Assembly: GCA_001600615.1 (NCBI GenBank)
Contig: BCKK01000002.1
Span: forward strand, 1,270,809-1,334,808
Direction: 5' to 3'
Source of the DNA: Dioszegia crocea
Taxonomy: Eukaryota; Basidiomycota; Tremellomycetes; Tremellales; Bulleribasidiaceae
DNA: 64,000 bases
The notes beneath the pieces are model-generated. The model was given only the letters and a program-made list of their open reading frames with translations, was not told where the DNA came from and did no database searches. Numbering within the stretch: the first letter of the stretch is position 1; the number at the start of each line of letters is the position of its first letter. The position numbers and the translations under genes are program-made. Below, in pieces: positions 1 through 10,891 of the stretch.

Positions 1-3000
1 CCGAGAAAAGGACGGCAAGTTCAGTCGACCGAAGTGCAGGTGCGGATATCCCTATACTATCGACCTTCCGATGTAAGTGGACTCTGCCGTTGAAGGTATC
101 TGGAGGCTTTCGCTTGTGTCCAACGAGGATTGGTGTCGCGATACACCAGAAGCCTTATCAAACATTCAGCTTCACAGTACTTGAACCTCTGCCGTCGCTG
201 ACGGTTGGCAGATATCAGGCCGTAATGTGTCCGACTTCCGCCTCCTTCTGGCTGCGATTCATACGGATGTACAGCCCCTCTCTCACATCCGAGGCAAGTG
301 CTACGTGCGGCACAAGGACCGGATAGAGGACTTGCTGGCATGGAAAAAGATGCCGGACAGGTTCTACTTTGTGCGATTTTTCGACCCGTACATCAAGCGC
401 GAGTACGAGGTCATACGGACCGAGACGGTGAACAACAGTGAGTGCTCTTCGCAGGGCTCGGTTGCAAAGCAAACAGCGGCTCGGAAGTTGTCGGGCATAC
501 ATGGCCATCCGTTTCCAATTCCCTGTTGATCAGAATCACGCTGACGGTCAAGTTCCACAAAAAGTCAAGGAGACTTTGATGAACCGATATGAGTACTTGG
601 TTATGGAGCGGGAGATGGTTTCCGATCTGACCGACAACTATCGCTCATGCTGCGTCTGTACCCAGTGGGCTTCATCCCAAGACTCGATTCGATGCGAGTG
701 AGTCCGCCTGACAGTCGTTGTGGCTCTCTTCCTCACGTACCTTGCTCTATCTCAAACGAGACGCTGACACTCAGATCATGCAAGAACATCTATCACATGC
801 ACTGTGTGAACCCCCCTCTCCTCAACAAGCCCGCCAAAGGCTACTCATGGTTCTGCATCCCATGTTCGCTCCAACGCCACAAGGACGTCCAAGACAAAAA
901 GTTCCACTTTAGTGGATCTGCAGCCGTTGGCGGAAAGGCCGGCAAAGGTGGATCGGGTGCCGGAGGATCAGGAACAGATAAGAAGGAGAAGAATAAGAGC
1001 GCAACTGGTACGAGGCCAGACGTGACCTTTCGAGGCTGGCCTTGGAGATATTTCGGGTGAGTATCGGAGATCAACGTCAAGGGTATACGCTGATGAGAAA
1101 AGGCAGTACACTGTTGCGGAGGACACGCTGGACCCGGACTACCCCATCTTTCCGAGAGCGGCTACGAGAGTGGGGCCAAAGTTCCAGGCCAACGTGCCAT
1201 CCTGGGAAGAACAAATCGAGGCTCAAGAAGCGGTCCATCGGTCTTTCGGCGAGAGCAATGATGCGACTACTTCCAGGCATATAGCCGGTAGGTTGTGCTT
1301 GTGCATCAGATGAGTACTCAGCTGATTCCATAGTTGAAAGAGGACATGATATCGGCGAGCGCAAAAATGAGTCGACCATAGACGTCCTGTGTCGCCCTTC
1401 TGATGCCTGTGAGTAAGAACGAAACCTGTCATTGCGTTGTTGCTGATTATCAAAGTGGAGCCATATATGAGCGAAGTTGCCGCGCTTCGTCTCGCCGTTC
1501 CTCCGTACGATACCGAGCGACTCAATACCGCAATCATAAGCTACACGAATCTTGGCCGACAACGAGCGCTCTTACACATCAGCTCTTTAAAATACGAGGA
1601 CTTCAAGCCTATAATAGTAAGCTCAAGTCAACGTGGAGTAGAGCATGGGCATAAGCTGAATGCCTCAGTTCTCTGACAAAGAAACATCCATCTTTGCTGC
1701 TGAGCTAGAAACTGCTGGAGGTCTTGACACCCACGCAATCGGCAAGCGCCTCCGCCGGACGCCAGGCGAGATCCTCCGATTCTCATACATCTGGGAGAAC
1801 AAGCAACTCAAGATCGAGAACGATGCTTTGAAGGCGCATACCAAAGTCTTGGCCCATGCACGCAAAGGACAGACGCAATCTCAGACTCTGGGTGCGCCCT
1901 CCTTGGGCAAGATCCGGGCAAGAGAGGACGGGGACGATTCAGATGGCGAAGGGTCGACGTTCAATGAAGAGCAGGCCGTGGGGGCCAAGTTGCAATGCGC
2001 TGCGTGCTCGACGAGAAACAGTCGAGTGTGGTGGCGGTGTCCGAGGTCTATACAGGGCAATGCAATGTGCGAGAATTGCGGGTAAGCTTGACGTTGGCAT
2101 GATAAATGTGACATAAGCTAATGATGCAGCACAAATTATCGAAAGTACGGCGTCATCTCGTTCGTCAAGGCCGACGACAGTAAGAAGACGGATAAGAAGG
2201 ATGTCCTTAACCTCTCCAAGCGGGGCAAAGTGAGTGGCTGCACGAGGTCCAGTTGCGAGATCCGGCTGACTCGAAAACAGGGAGATGCGAGCGGTACAGC
2301 TACTCCGGTGCCCACGCCTCCACCAAAACTGCCACCCTGTGTATGTTGCCGCAGGATGGAGCCGAAATCGACCATGGCTCGATGCAAGAATTGTACCTTC
2401 TCGGCTCATGCCAGTGAGTTTTCTGCTTGACTGTGTGCGAGAACGGCTCTGACGATGACAGGCTGTTACGGGATCGCTCCGCAAGATATGGGTCCTGGTT
2501 GGGAGTGTGAGCTTTGCTTGAATGTAAAGCTCGAGGACAATCATCTGGTCAGGTTCATACTGATGACCACATCCTGGCTCTGGATCAGCAGCTGAGACCA
2601 CAGGAATCTCGTTGTGTTCTATGCCCGCGCGATACTTCCTCAATGACTACCAAAGTCAAGTCAAAGAAACCACCCGCGGACTTTGATTATCTTTCCGCTC
2701 TGAAGCCGACCGAAGGCCGGAGATGGGCCCATATTCTCTGCTCGGCTTGGATACCGGAGATCATCTATACCAAGCCATCGACTTTGAAGGCTGTAGAGGG
2801 GATTGCGAATCTCCCGCTGGAACGCTGGACAACGGTACGCTTCTACACTTACTCTGTGCGGGCTCGGGGCTTACTTGATAGGTCTGCTCGTTGTGCAATC
2901 AGCTCGATGGCGCCATCATACATTGTACCGACTGCGAAGTCGCCTTCCACCCTTCTTGCGCGTATCAATCTGGCTACAAATTTGGATTTGAGTTCTCCTT

Positions 3001-3573
3001 GGCAAGTCTCTACTTTACAAAGCCCATGTAACCCGGGATGATACTGACGGGTCTAGGCTAAACCTGGCAAACGGGAGGTAGTCACCATTTCCAAATTTAA
3101 AGATGGAACAGGGGTCATGAACCCTGGATGCTGGTGCAAGGCGCACGATCTTGAGGGTCGGACAATATACGATTCCCACGAGGTGGATCCAGAGCAGAAT
3201 GAGGTGCGTTAAAGCCCAAAAGCCTTCATCATCATGGAATGTGGGCTGATCTCGTCAGACTGCACTCCAGGTCTACGCTGCTGCCTACAAATCCCTTCCG
3301 CCACATGACGACACGTTTGCCCTCCTCCGAAAAGCTCGAAGACTGGATCATGTCCTCCTCGTACCCACTCCAAAACCTATAAATGACCGGCCGTGCGCTG
3401 TGTGCTCCGTCGACGTATCACCCTTGTGGCATGACACAGAGCCGCAATTTGCTCAGGACGAGGATGGGATGGAAATCGATGGAGAGGAGCCCCCAATGAG
3501 ATCGAGCCTTGGACACGGGGTAGGCGGTAGGATGTGCCATTTGTGCTGGTTTAAATCACGTAGAACCGATTAG
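1..3573 (+). CDS. SNT2: Snt2-like BAH/PHD/SANT/GATA chromatin protein (5' partial)
   Basis: This gene enters from the left edge, so its N-terminus is missing. Domains read in order: a BAH domain (1-72 joined to 212-438; SLYYRPSD, then RGKCYVRH), a first PHD finger (643-880; CCVC, CKNIYHMHC, WFCIPC), a SANT/Myb helix bundle (about 1663-1860), a GATA-like finger (1993-2150; CAAC, CENCG), a second PHD (2338-2515; CVCCRRMEPKSTMARC), an extended PHD (2610-3190; CVLC, HILCSAWIPE, CWCKAHD) and a final GATA-like finger (CAVC, then MCHLCWF) just before the stop. The order BAH-PHD-SANT-PHD-ePHD is that of yeast Snt2, a nuclear chromatin reader in the Snt2/Rpd3-Ecm5 and Lid2-type complexes. The first visible intron is 73-211. 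It ends convergently with the eIF3b gene, leaving under 170 bases between stops. The fingers make the family call secure; histone ubiquitin ligase activity is known for the family and not shown here. Confidence 0.85.
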
Positions 3574-3740
3574 TATGCTCTTAGCGATGTATGTTGATCT
3601 GCTTGTACCACGAGTTGTTGGGTACGTGATGTCGCTATCGAATTGCAATAGTCGACTGCGGCGATCTCCCTCAACAGATAAATGACCAAAGCAGACCCCA
3701 AATGCATGAGCACTGCTGACACCTAATCTCAGATCTCTCC

Positions 3741-6257
3741 TCAAGCCAAAACTTCTTCCGTCTCGTCCATGAACTCCTCGACCCACTCCTCGACCTTCTC
3801 CTCCTTCTCCTCGGCAGCAGCCTTCTGCCTGATCTCCTTGCCCCGAGCTTTCCGCTCCGCGGCGACCTTGGCAAGGTTCCGTGCTCGCCAAGCGTCCCAC
3901 TCTGAAATCTCCCGCTGGCGCTGGGCAAGCTTCTCTGCAGAGCCCCTGTTCTCCTCCGCCGCGTCCTCTTCGTCGAATTGCCGAGAGTAATCCTTGAGCT
4001 CTTTGCGGACCTTCTTCTGGAGATCTTTGGGGAGGAGTGCGGGGGGTCGAGGACGCCAGAGGAACTGCTTGAATTTCTCCTGTGCCATCTGGACAAGCTG
4101 CTGTCCCTTGAAGTCCCAGATTGAGTAACCAGGTTCAGGCTGTGATAATCAGCAAGGGACTTAAACATAGACAGACGGACTTACGGAGTTTTGCCAAGCA
4201 GAAGCAGAAGTAGCGACGTATCGTCCACTAGGGTCCCAGGCCAAGTTGGTAATACCAAAGTGCTCCTCGGTCGCCAGTAGAGTAACGTTCGCTCCGGGCT
4301 CCGCCTCCTTCCTATTGGGGTTGTCGTCGGTAGTAAAGTCCAAATCGTAGAATTCGACATCGTACTTGGTTGCACTGCCCATGCAGGCCAAGGCGATGTG
4401 TCGACCCTTAGGCGACCAAGTGAGCATGTTGGCGATCTTGCCCTCGAATTGACGAATGCAGGCGAAGTCACCCTTCTTGGGGTCACGGGCGTAAAAGGAT
4501 AGATTGTATTTGACGGTGACACCAGGAGCTTGGGCACCGAGGTTGGGGTCGTTGGTGGAGACAATGGCGAATCGCTGTCCATACGGCTCCCAAGCGAACG
4601 AGGGGACAAAGTCTTTGAGCTCAATGACTTCGACGGGGATGTTGGCCTCGCGCAGACGGTAGATTTCGAGGTTGCAGGAAGTCGCCTTCTTCGTCTTGGC
4701 CTTTCGGGCGTGACGGTCAACCTTGACGCAGAGGTAGTCACCCTGGTTCTGGAAGTAGAATTTGCACTGGAAAGTCAGTCCCAGTAGCCTTCAAACATTA
4801 GACAGCCAGACTCACGTCGGTAACGTTGAACAGGTTCTTGGACCTCAGAATCTCCCTGCTTGGCACCGCCATCAAGTTCACCCTAGCAGGCTGGTTGACC
4901 GCCTCGGGCTGCCAGTACGCCAGCATGCTTGGCTTCCCCTTGCCCTGCTTTTTGGCCTCGATGTCCTTGTCGCTGATAGGGCACCACTCGAAGTCTTGAA
5001 CACCTTCAATCTTGATGGTCTTCTTATCAAGAAGGCCCATCCCGGGGAGCTCATAGACGGCGATACCTGCGCCGACGTTGACCTTGGCGATGTACAGATC
5101 GTCGGGGGAGAATTTGAAGGGGATGAAGGAGCCCTGGGGACGGCCGTCTTCCATAGAGGGGCGCTCGTAGGGGAATGTTCGGAGGACACGGGTGGCCTTG
5201 ACGTCCCAGACGACAATTTGGTTCCCCTCGTCGTCCGCGGTAAAGGTTTCGCGGAGAGCGGGATTAGGGTGTCCCTCGTAGTTCTCGAGCGGGTCTTCGG
5301 ACCAGGTAACGAGGTAGTTTTCGCATGGGGAGAATTGAACGAGACGAACTCCAGGGTGGGTGAAACGAAGAACGTTGACACCGATCGGTCCGTCGAGTTT
5401 GGGACCAGACCAAAGGGCGACACCGACTCGGTGAAGGGATGCGAGGTAAGTACCGAGTGGGGACCACTGCAGGTATAGCTCTCCCCACTTGCTGTTCTTA
5501 AGGGGTTTTCCGTCCACCGTGACAGGCTCGGTATTGCCGTTCCGGCCATTCCAGTGGATGTTGACATCGGCGTCGCGGAAAGTGAGGAATTGGTCTCGGC
5601 CCTGAGCGTCGCCCAACCAGCTTCGAAGGTGATCCTAAAGAGTCAGCTACTGATCGTGTTTACTAATGCCTGACGCGACTTACCTTCTCGACGTAAGGCT
5701 TCTCTTTCCATCCCGTGGGCAGCTCAGCATCACCAATGGGCAAGTTGGCGTATCGCTCAATGTCGCCGAATCGGTTCACATAAAGGGTGTGCTTTCCACC
5801 AAAGGGGGTGTTGTCAAGAAGACGCAGGGCGTTCTCGGCTTGTTGCGCGTCAGGGTAGGTGATGAAGACGAAGCTGGGCCGTTAGTGGGAGCTCACACCA
5901 GCACCAGAGTTGATTTGACTTACCCCTTGTTGGTTCCAGCTGCATCATCCCATGGCATGGTGATCCTATCCTCGTCTACGCCAGCGCCGGCCTTGTCGAA
6001 CAAAGCTCGAAGCCTGTCGATCAACCTCTGTCGCTTCCCCTCATCGATGATGGGAATGTTGTCAACGACGACAACATTCTCGACACCTTCTTGGGCATCA
6101 ACGGCGTATCTGAAGAGATCAGCTACGCGAATCTGACACAAAGGTATCTCTACACTCACTTTCGCTCGATATCCGCGAATCCTTCTTCCAGCTCTGCTTG
6201 CAGATCAAGCTCCTCTTCCTCGTCGTAGTTGTCTCCGTTGCCGTTAGGGAAGGACAT
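3741..6257 (-). CDS. PRT1: eIF3 subunit b (Prt1)
   Basis: This encodes the scaffold subunit of translation initiation factor 3, a cytosolic complex that binds the 40S ribosome. The protein opens with an acidic leader (MSFPNGNGDNYDEEEE), followed by an RRM (about 5800-6110; VVVVDNIP, then GFVFITYP), then the WD-type beta-propeller (WSPLGTYLASLH, HPGVRLVQFSPCENYLVTWS, FKFSPDDLYIAKV), and ends in a charged coiled segment (KVRKELKDYSRQFDEED) and EEVLA. Order and length fit fungal Prt1. Introns are clear at 6110-6159 and about 5874-5924, with others near 5640-5683, 4767-4815 and 4139-4184. The start at 6257 is the only ATG ahead of the acidic leader. Upstream lies a repeat-rich GC segment described separately. 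Confidence 0.93.
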
Positions 6258-6663
6258 GATGATTGTGTATGAGTGGTATGTATCTTATATCTGACTTGCG
6301 GACAAGGAGTACCAAATTGTCTGCCAATTGGAATTCAGAAAAGCTGTAACGCCGCAAAAGTCCGGATCTTTGCTTTGAAGGCTCCTCCGCAGCCAAATCA
6401 GTTTCACCCCGGGAATCCCATAACGCCGTAAATTCCCGGATCTTTGTGCACCGAGATTGCGCCGTCGCGCCGTCGCGCCACATCGCGCCCCAGTCAAGAA
6501 TCACGGCGCAAATACGGCGCAATCTGCTGTTGGCTTGCATTGCTGTCAACCATGTACTGGAAATGCGAAGATATGCATAGATACAGTGCAAGTATACAGA
6601 TAGGCATATACAGAAAGTCCCGATAATGTTCTATTATAAAGCCCGAGTGAGAGAAAGGATGAT
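6258..6663. promoter_or_regulatory. eIF3b promoter region with direct and inverted repeats
   Basis: No gene is seen here. The stretch holds the eIF3b promoter and the 3' end region of the glycosyltransferase gene. A 26-base element beginning TAACGCCG and ending CCGGATCTTTG occurs at 6347-6372 and again at 6421-6446 with 22 of 26 bases identical. An 8-base inverted repeat (CCGGGAAT at 6409-6416, ATTCCCGG at 6432-6439) overlaps the second copy. GC-rich short repeats (GCGCCGTC, ACGGCGCAA) run from about 6459 to 6522. All lie 90-270 bases upstream of the eIF3b ATG. Confidence 0.5.
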
Positions 6664-9600
6664 CTAGAACTGGAAGAGCAGCACTGCAATTGTCAGTCGA
6701 TGGCGCAGACTGAAGATTGATCGAGAGAGACTTACACCAGGGATTCAGAACGATAGGATACAAGAAATGACAGCATGCAGTCACCATACACGGCAGGATA
6801 CAGGTGAAATTCGTTCTGACCAAGTCAGCAGAGATCTTTTTCAAATCTGTGTCGAGAGACTCACATTCTGTATCCGGCAGGCACGATGTTGCTAGCCATG
6901 ATGGCGACTCCGACGATGATGACCCAAGACAAGATCCACACGGTCCAGAAGCGTTTCCACATCGCCGGCCATTCCTTGAAGAAATGTGAGAGCTCGACCT
7001 CTTTGATGGTGGACGCCCACTGCATGTTGTATCCTGTCAGATGGGCAAGGCTGGACATGTCAGCGTTAAGTCGCCGGTGAGATGTCATAAGAGGACTTAC
7101 AGTGCGGTGGAGAGGTGGTATGGCAAGCCACAAAAGAAGAAGAAGAAAAAGATGACCCATTTGAAGTTGTTGACCAGTGCGTTACCGATGGAATCGGCAT
7201 TCAAACGATATTGAAAGACTGCGGAAGAGACGTTGGACAACCCGGAGAAGATGACGATACCTGGGAGCGTCAGTGATGCTCGAAGACATGTCCGTGTGAG
7301 GTGGTACGCACAAGTCAGGAAGACCTGCCAAGACTCCAGATAGAACAGATCTAGGACGTCGCTGAAGATGCCGACGAGGATCCAGTTGAGCACTGAGAGA
7401 GCCATGGCGCAAGCGATGGCGTAATATCTGTAATGTAAGCCAGATCCGACCGGGTAGTAGAGAGTGTTCCTTGACTTACGAGGATATGTAGGCAAGCACG
7501 GAGATCTTTGAGTGAAGAGGGATCCCCTGCGCCCACACGAAGCGATGGAACAAGGGTGTAATGGGCCCACGAGTGAACCAGTGTCGAAGAGGTTGGAAAA
7601 GAAGTTCGGAGCAGCCGTACGCATACTTCTGCCATCGATTGAGCTGGATGTCAGCTGTAATCATACAGGCACTGCGACCAACTGACCTCATCGTCGGCAG
7701 TCAGCGAGACACCCTCTTGGAAACCTCCATTCGAGTAACTGGCCCATCGGATACTCCAGCCCTTCATTTGCAGCCGTAAGGCCTGATCGAAGTCCTCCGA
7801 TACGTGACTCTCGGACCAACACTTCTTCTTGCCATCGGCAGGGTCGATAAACGCGGCATCCTGGACAGCTTTCCACCGGAGGAACGCGTTGTGGCCGACG
7901 AACGGCGCAACTTCGCCGTTGGCCGTACAGAATGAAATGGCGGAGTTGATACGAGTTGTGAAAGACGTGATACCATTCTCGAAGAAATGCCCAACGACCT
8001 GCATGACGGCGGATTCGTGCTGGATGATTGCAATGTTTGGGGAATTGAAGAATTCACTGAGATCAGTACGCTAGCGGACCAATTCAGTGATTGAGACTCA
8101 CGAAGCAGCATCTAGGAAGCAATCTTCAGGTACTCGGGTGTCCGAGTCAATGATGAGGATCAACTCCCCAACCCTGATGTTCCCGGCGGCCCAAGCGACC
8201 CCTTCAGATTCGTCTATCACCCTGGCAAGCGCTTCATCGTAAATCTCCTTCTCGTCCTCGTCGGTCCACTGCCACTCTGCAAGGGCTTCCGGATCATCGA
8301 CAGGTGGCTCAGGTCGAAGTTCGTCCATGAGCTCCTCGACGCGGAGGGAAAGAGCATTGCCAAAGTTCATATTGGACGCCTGACATCAGCAAATTTCTAG
8401 TGCGCGAGGAGTTATCTCACTTTCTTGAAACGTCCAGGTCTATTATACCCGTTGGCACCATGTTTCGGTCTCGCCGTCCAGCCAATGTTGTTTCGATCGT
8501 AGTACGCCTTTCGAATCTCCTGTTCCTCTTCATCCCAAATCTGCATCCCGTCGTCAAACATGAAGATGTTGACGGAACCACCTTGTCGTTCATACGTCGT
8601 GATGGCCTTCTTGAGACTTTCGACTGTAGGGATGATGACACCTTCCAATCCTTCTTTGTAGACTGGCATCTGGATGGTGATATGGGGGAGCCGGCCAGTC
8701 ATTCGTTCTGGGGCTCGACCAGAGTAGTAGGATGAGTTTTGGTGGCATTGGGCGACGGGACCAAACATTTGCCACAGATTACCGCAAACGCAAATGGAGA
8801 AGAAGATGGCGAGGAGGAAGCCGAATGGAGAGGTGGCAAGGAGAGCCAGGCGGGCGAAGCTACCATCGAGTAGAACTTCCCGGATGAGTTGTCCTGCGGA
8901 TCAGCCTGAATGCCGCTACTCGCTGAACTCAAGACTCACTCATACCGGACCCAATGAACAGGCACGTCAGGATGATAGCTAGGCCAGAGACCAATGGCGC
9001 GTACAGCATGACCGGTCTTTGATCTCGCATCTCCCAGCTCCCAGGCTCGGCTCCGACCTTGCCCTCATCCTCCTCGGCCGACACGAGTGCTCTCTCCCTC
9101 TCAGCGTCCTGGTCGATCCAGCCCTCCTCCTCCTCTTTAGTCTCCGCCTCCAATACTGCCAGCTCATCGTGCCGACTATGCCACACGTAATTCATCATAC
9201 GTTGCTCTAGCGCTTCGGCCGATGGTATCAGCGTCTCGACTTCGTCTGCCCAGACGACCAGGCATCGTTCTTGTCGACAAAAGGCAGCAAATTGATGTTT
9301 TCGAGCTCCGGCTAGATGGGAGAGCTCCTCGAGGATCTGGATTCGGGTGTTGACGTCTAGGATGATTTCGATAGCGTCGTCAGGACTACTCATTTAGCTG
9401 GTTACAATGGGGCTGAAGTATGGCGTAGGATGTACCACCGAGACATGATGGATTGTACTACTTTCGAGGTGATCTTCATCGCAACTTCGGGGTTCAGAGT
9501 CCCTAAAGCAGAGTCCCATTCCTTAACCCGCCGCTCCATCTCCTTGAAGCCCTTCCGACCTGGTCTGGCCTGCGGATACGTTCTCAGGACTCGTCTTTTG

Positions 9601-10061
9601 ACACTAAGCCATCAGCCACAGCTCTTCTTGAGGTGGTCCGCAACATACCGGATGGACACTAGCCCGTCGAAATGGGCATCTCTGAACCATCCTTGTCTCT
9701 CAGCAACATTCCACAGATGCCTCGTCATCATGTCGAATCGATCCCGTGGCTGACCATCCATCTCGGCTTCCGAGTCGGATTCCTCTTCCGAGGTGTCCGA
9801 GTCCGAGTTGCGGGACCCATCTTCAAATGAGGATCGTGATGAGCCAGATGAGGAGGCGGCTGATCGGAAAGAGCCGGCCTCGGATAGCTCCCATGAAGCT
9901 CGGGATGCTACTGATTCGGCATCTTCTATGTCATCCAGCTTAGTGCCGCGGAAGGTTTCGGTAGCTCGTCGAGGAACATGAGAGGCAGGGAGTCCGCTGG
10001 AAGATGGGGCAGTGGGTAAAAAGGATTGCGCAGCATTGGATATCCGTCTCAGGAAAGACAT
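6664..10061 (-). CDS. Family 2 glycosyltransferase, membrane, copy A
   Basis: This is a large multi-pass membrane glycosyltransferase of family 2, of the processive polysaccharide-synthase type (cellulose, chitin and hyaluronan synthases are relatives). After a Ser/Asp/Glu-rich cytosolic leader (MSFLRRISNAAQSFLPTAP) come two membrane segments near 8780-9000. The catalytic domain follows, with ITIQMPVYKE, a DDG aspartate pair (FMFDDG), DSDTR as the DxD motif, SEDF in the place of the TED motif and a degenerate NRWQKY in the place of QxxRW. At least five C-terminal membrane helices complete it. The stop at 6664-6666 follows the exon ending NPWLLLFQF, which aligns with NPWFLSFSF of copy B. A longer in-frame start at 10196 is possible. 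It is paralogous and divergent to the gene at 10892-14909. The polymer made cannot be read from the sequence. Confidence 0.85.
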
Positions 10062-10891
10062 GGTGCGTTGTAGGATGGGCGAAGGTGGGGGGATGGGGGA
10101 AAGGCTGGTCGAGAGGGTGTCACCCTTCAAGGGGATTGAGAGGTTGTGGTCGGTGATAGATCTAAGAGAGCGAAAGTTTGCTGGCAAGCATGTCAAGATA
10201 GACGGGTGTTGAGATTAGCTGCGCAGCCAGTGCGTAGATTGGTGTACCAGATGAGGACGATGTTGGAAGGATAGGAGGTTGGAAAGACACAGACAGAACC
10301 TTGCATCATCATGCCGATTCGCGAAAATCCCATATTGCCTAGCCATCTGTGCTTGTCCGGATCCGCCATTGCCGAAGATGGCCGTGCCGGCGAGTCTCTG
10401 ACAAGCTCGTACGCTGCCGGACATTGTTCTATGGGTATGGGAATGTCGATCTGTGGCGTCGTAGTGAATAGTGAGATGTAGCGGCCGATGGACCTGGCCA
10501 GATTAGGGATTAAGGTTCGGCGATCCCCTTTGGGTCAAAATTACCAGATTCGGCCATGTTGATGTTTCATCCATAGCTCCGTCCTACGCAAATTCGATGT
10601 GGCTGTTGGACTTAATATCGGATAAACGAAAGCGGTAAAGGCGATCGTAATGCCAACACGCTGTCCGGTTAGGGGACCCAAGAGCAAGGGGTGGCTCACA
10701 GAAGTATTGACAGGCAGCTACGTGTGGACTTTGCTTGTACTTATACTTCGTGTGATCACCCTTGTTATTGGCAGCAGCTACAGGCAATTGACCCGTTCGT
10801 CTATGTGCTCGTCCTCCTAGAGCTGTGAGAATCGGAGCTCGTCCCTCGCTTTCTTTGTGAGTGCCATCGGCCGCCTTGGAGATTCGTGCTA
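10062..10891. promoter_or_regulatory. Shared divergent promoter of the two glycosyltransferase genes
   Basis: About 830 bases separate the two start codons. No clear TATA box is seen. A minus-strand open frame of 69 codons (10215-10424, starting MSGSVRACQRLAG) lies upstream of copy A. I cannot tell whether it is a small gene, an upstream ORF in the copy A leader or chance. The rest shows no recognisable gene. Confidence 0.4.
10215..10424 (-). CDS. Possible small ORF between divergent glycosyltransferases
   Basis: The frame begins with a true ATG (MSGSVRACQRLAGTAIFGNG) and runs 69 codons. The first half has a basic, Ala/Gly-rich, organelle-presequence-like composition, but the second half (after ANRHD) looks unconstrained and may be intronic. 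I recognise no family. It sits about 150 bases upstream of the copy A start on the same strand, so an upstream ORF in that transcript is an equal possibility. Confidence 0.25.
   Translation of the reverse strand: MSGSVRACQRLAGTAIFGNGGSGQAQMARQYGIFANRHDDARFCLCLSNLLSFQHRPHLVHQSTHWLRS

Noticed and set aside
4762..5478. 238-codon plus-strand frame
   Set aside because: It lies entirely antisense to eIF3b exons and has no recognisable domain; it is a shadow of a GC-rich coding strand.
10059..10196. Earlier in-frame start for glycosyltransferase copy A
   Set aside because: An ATG at 10196 adds 45 residues of unremarkable sequence. The 10061 start is closer to what is expected, though it is not proven.
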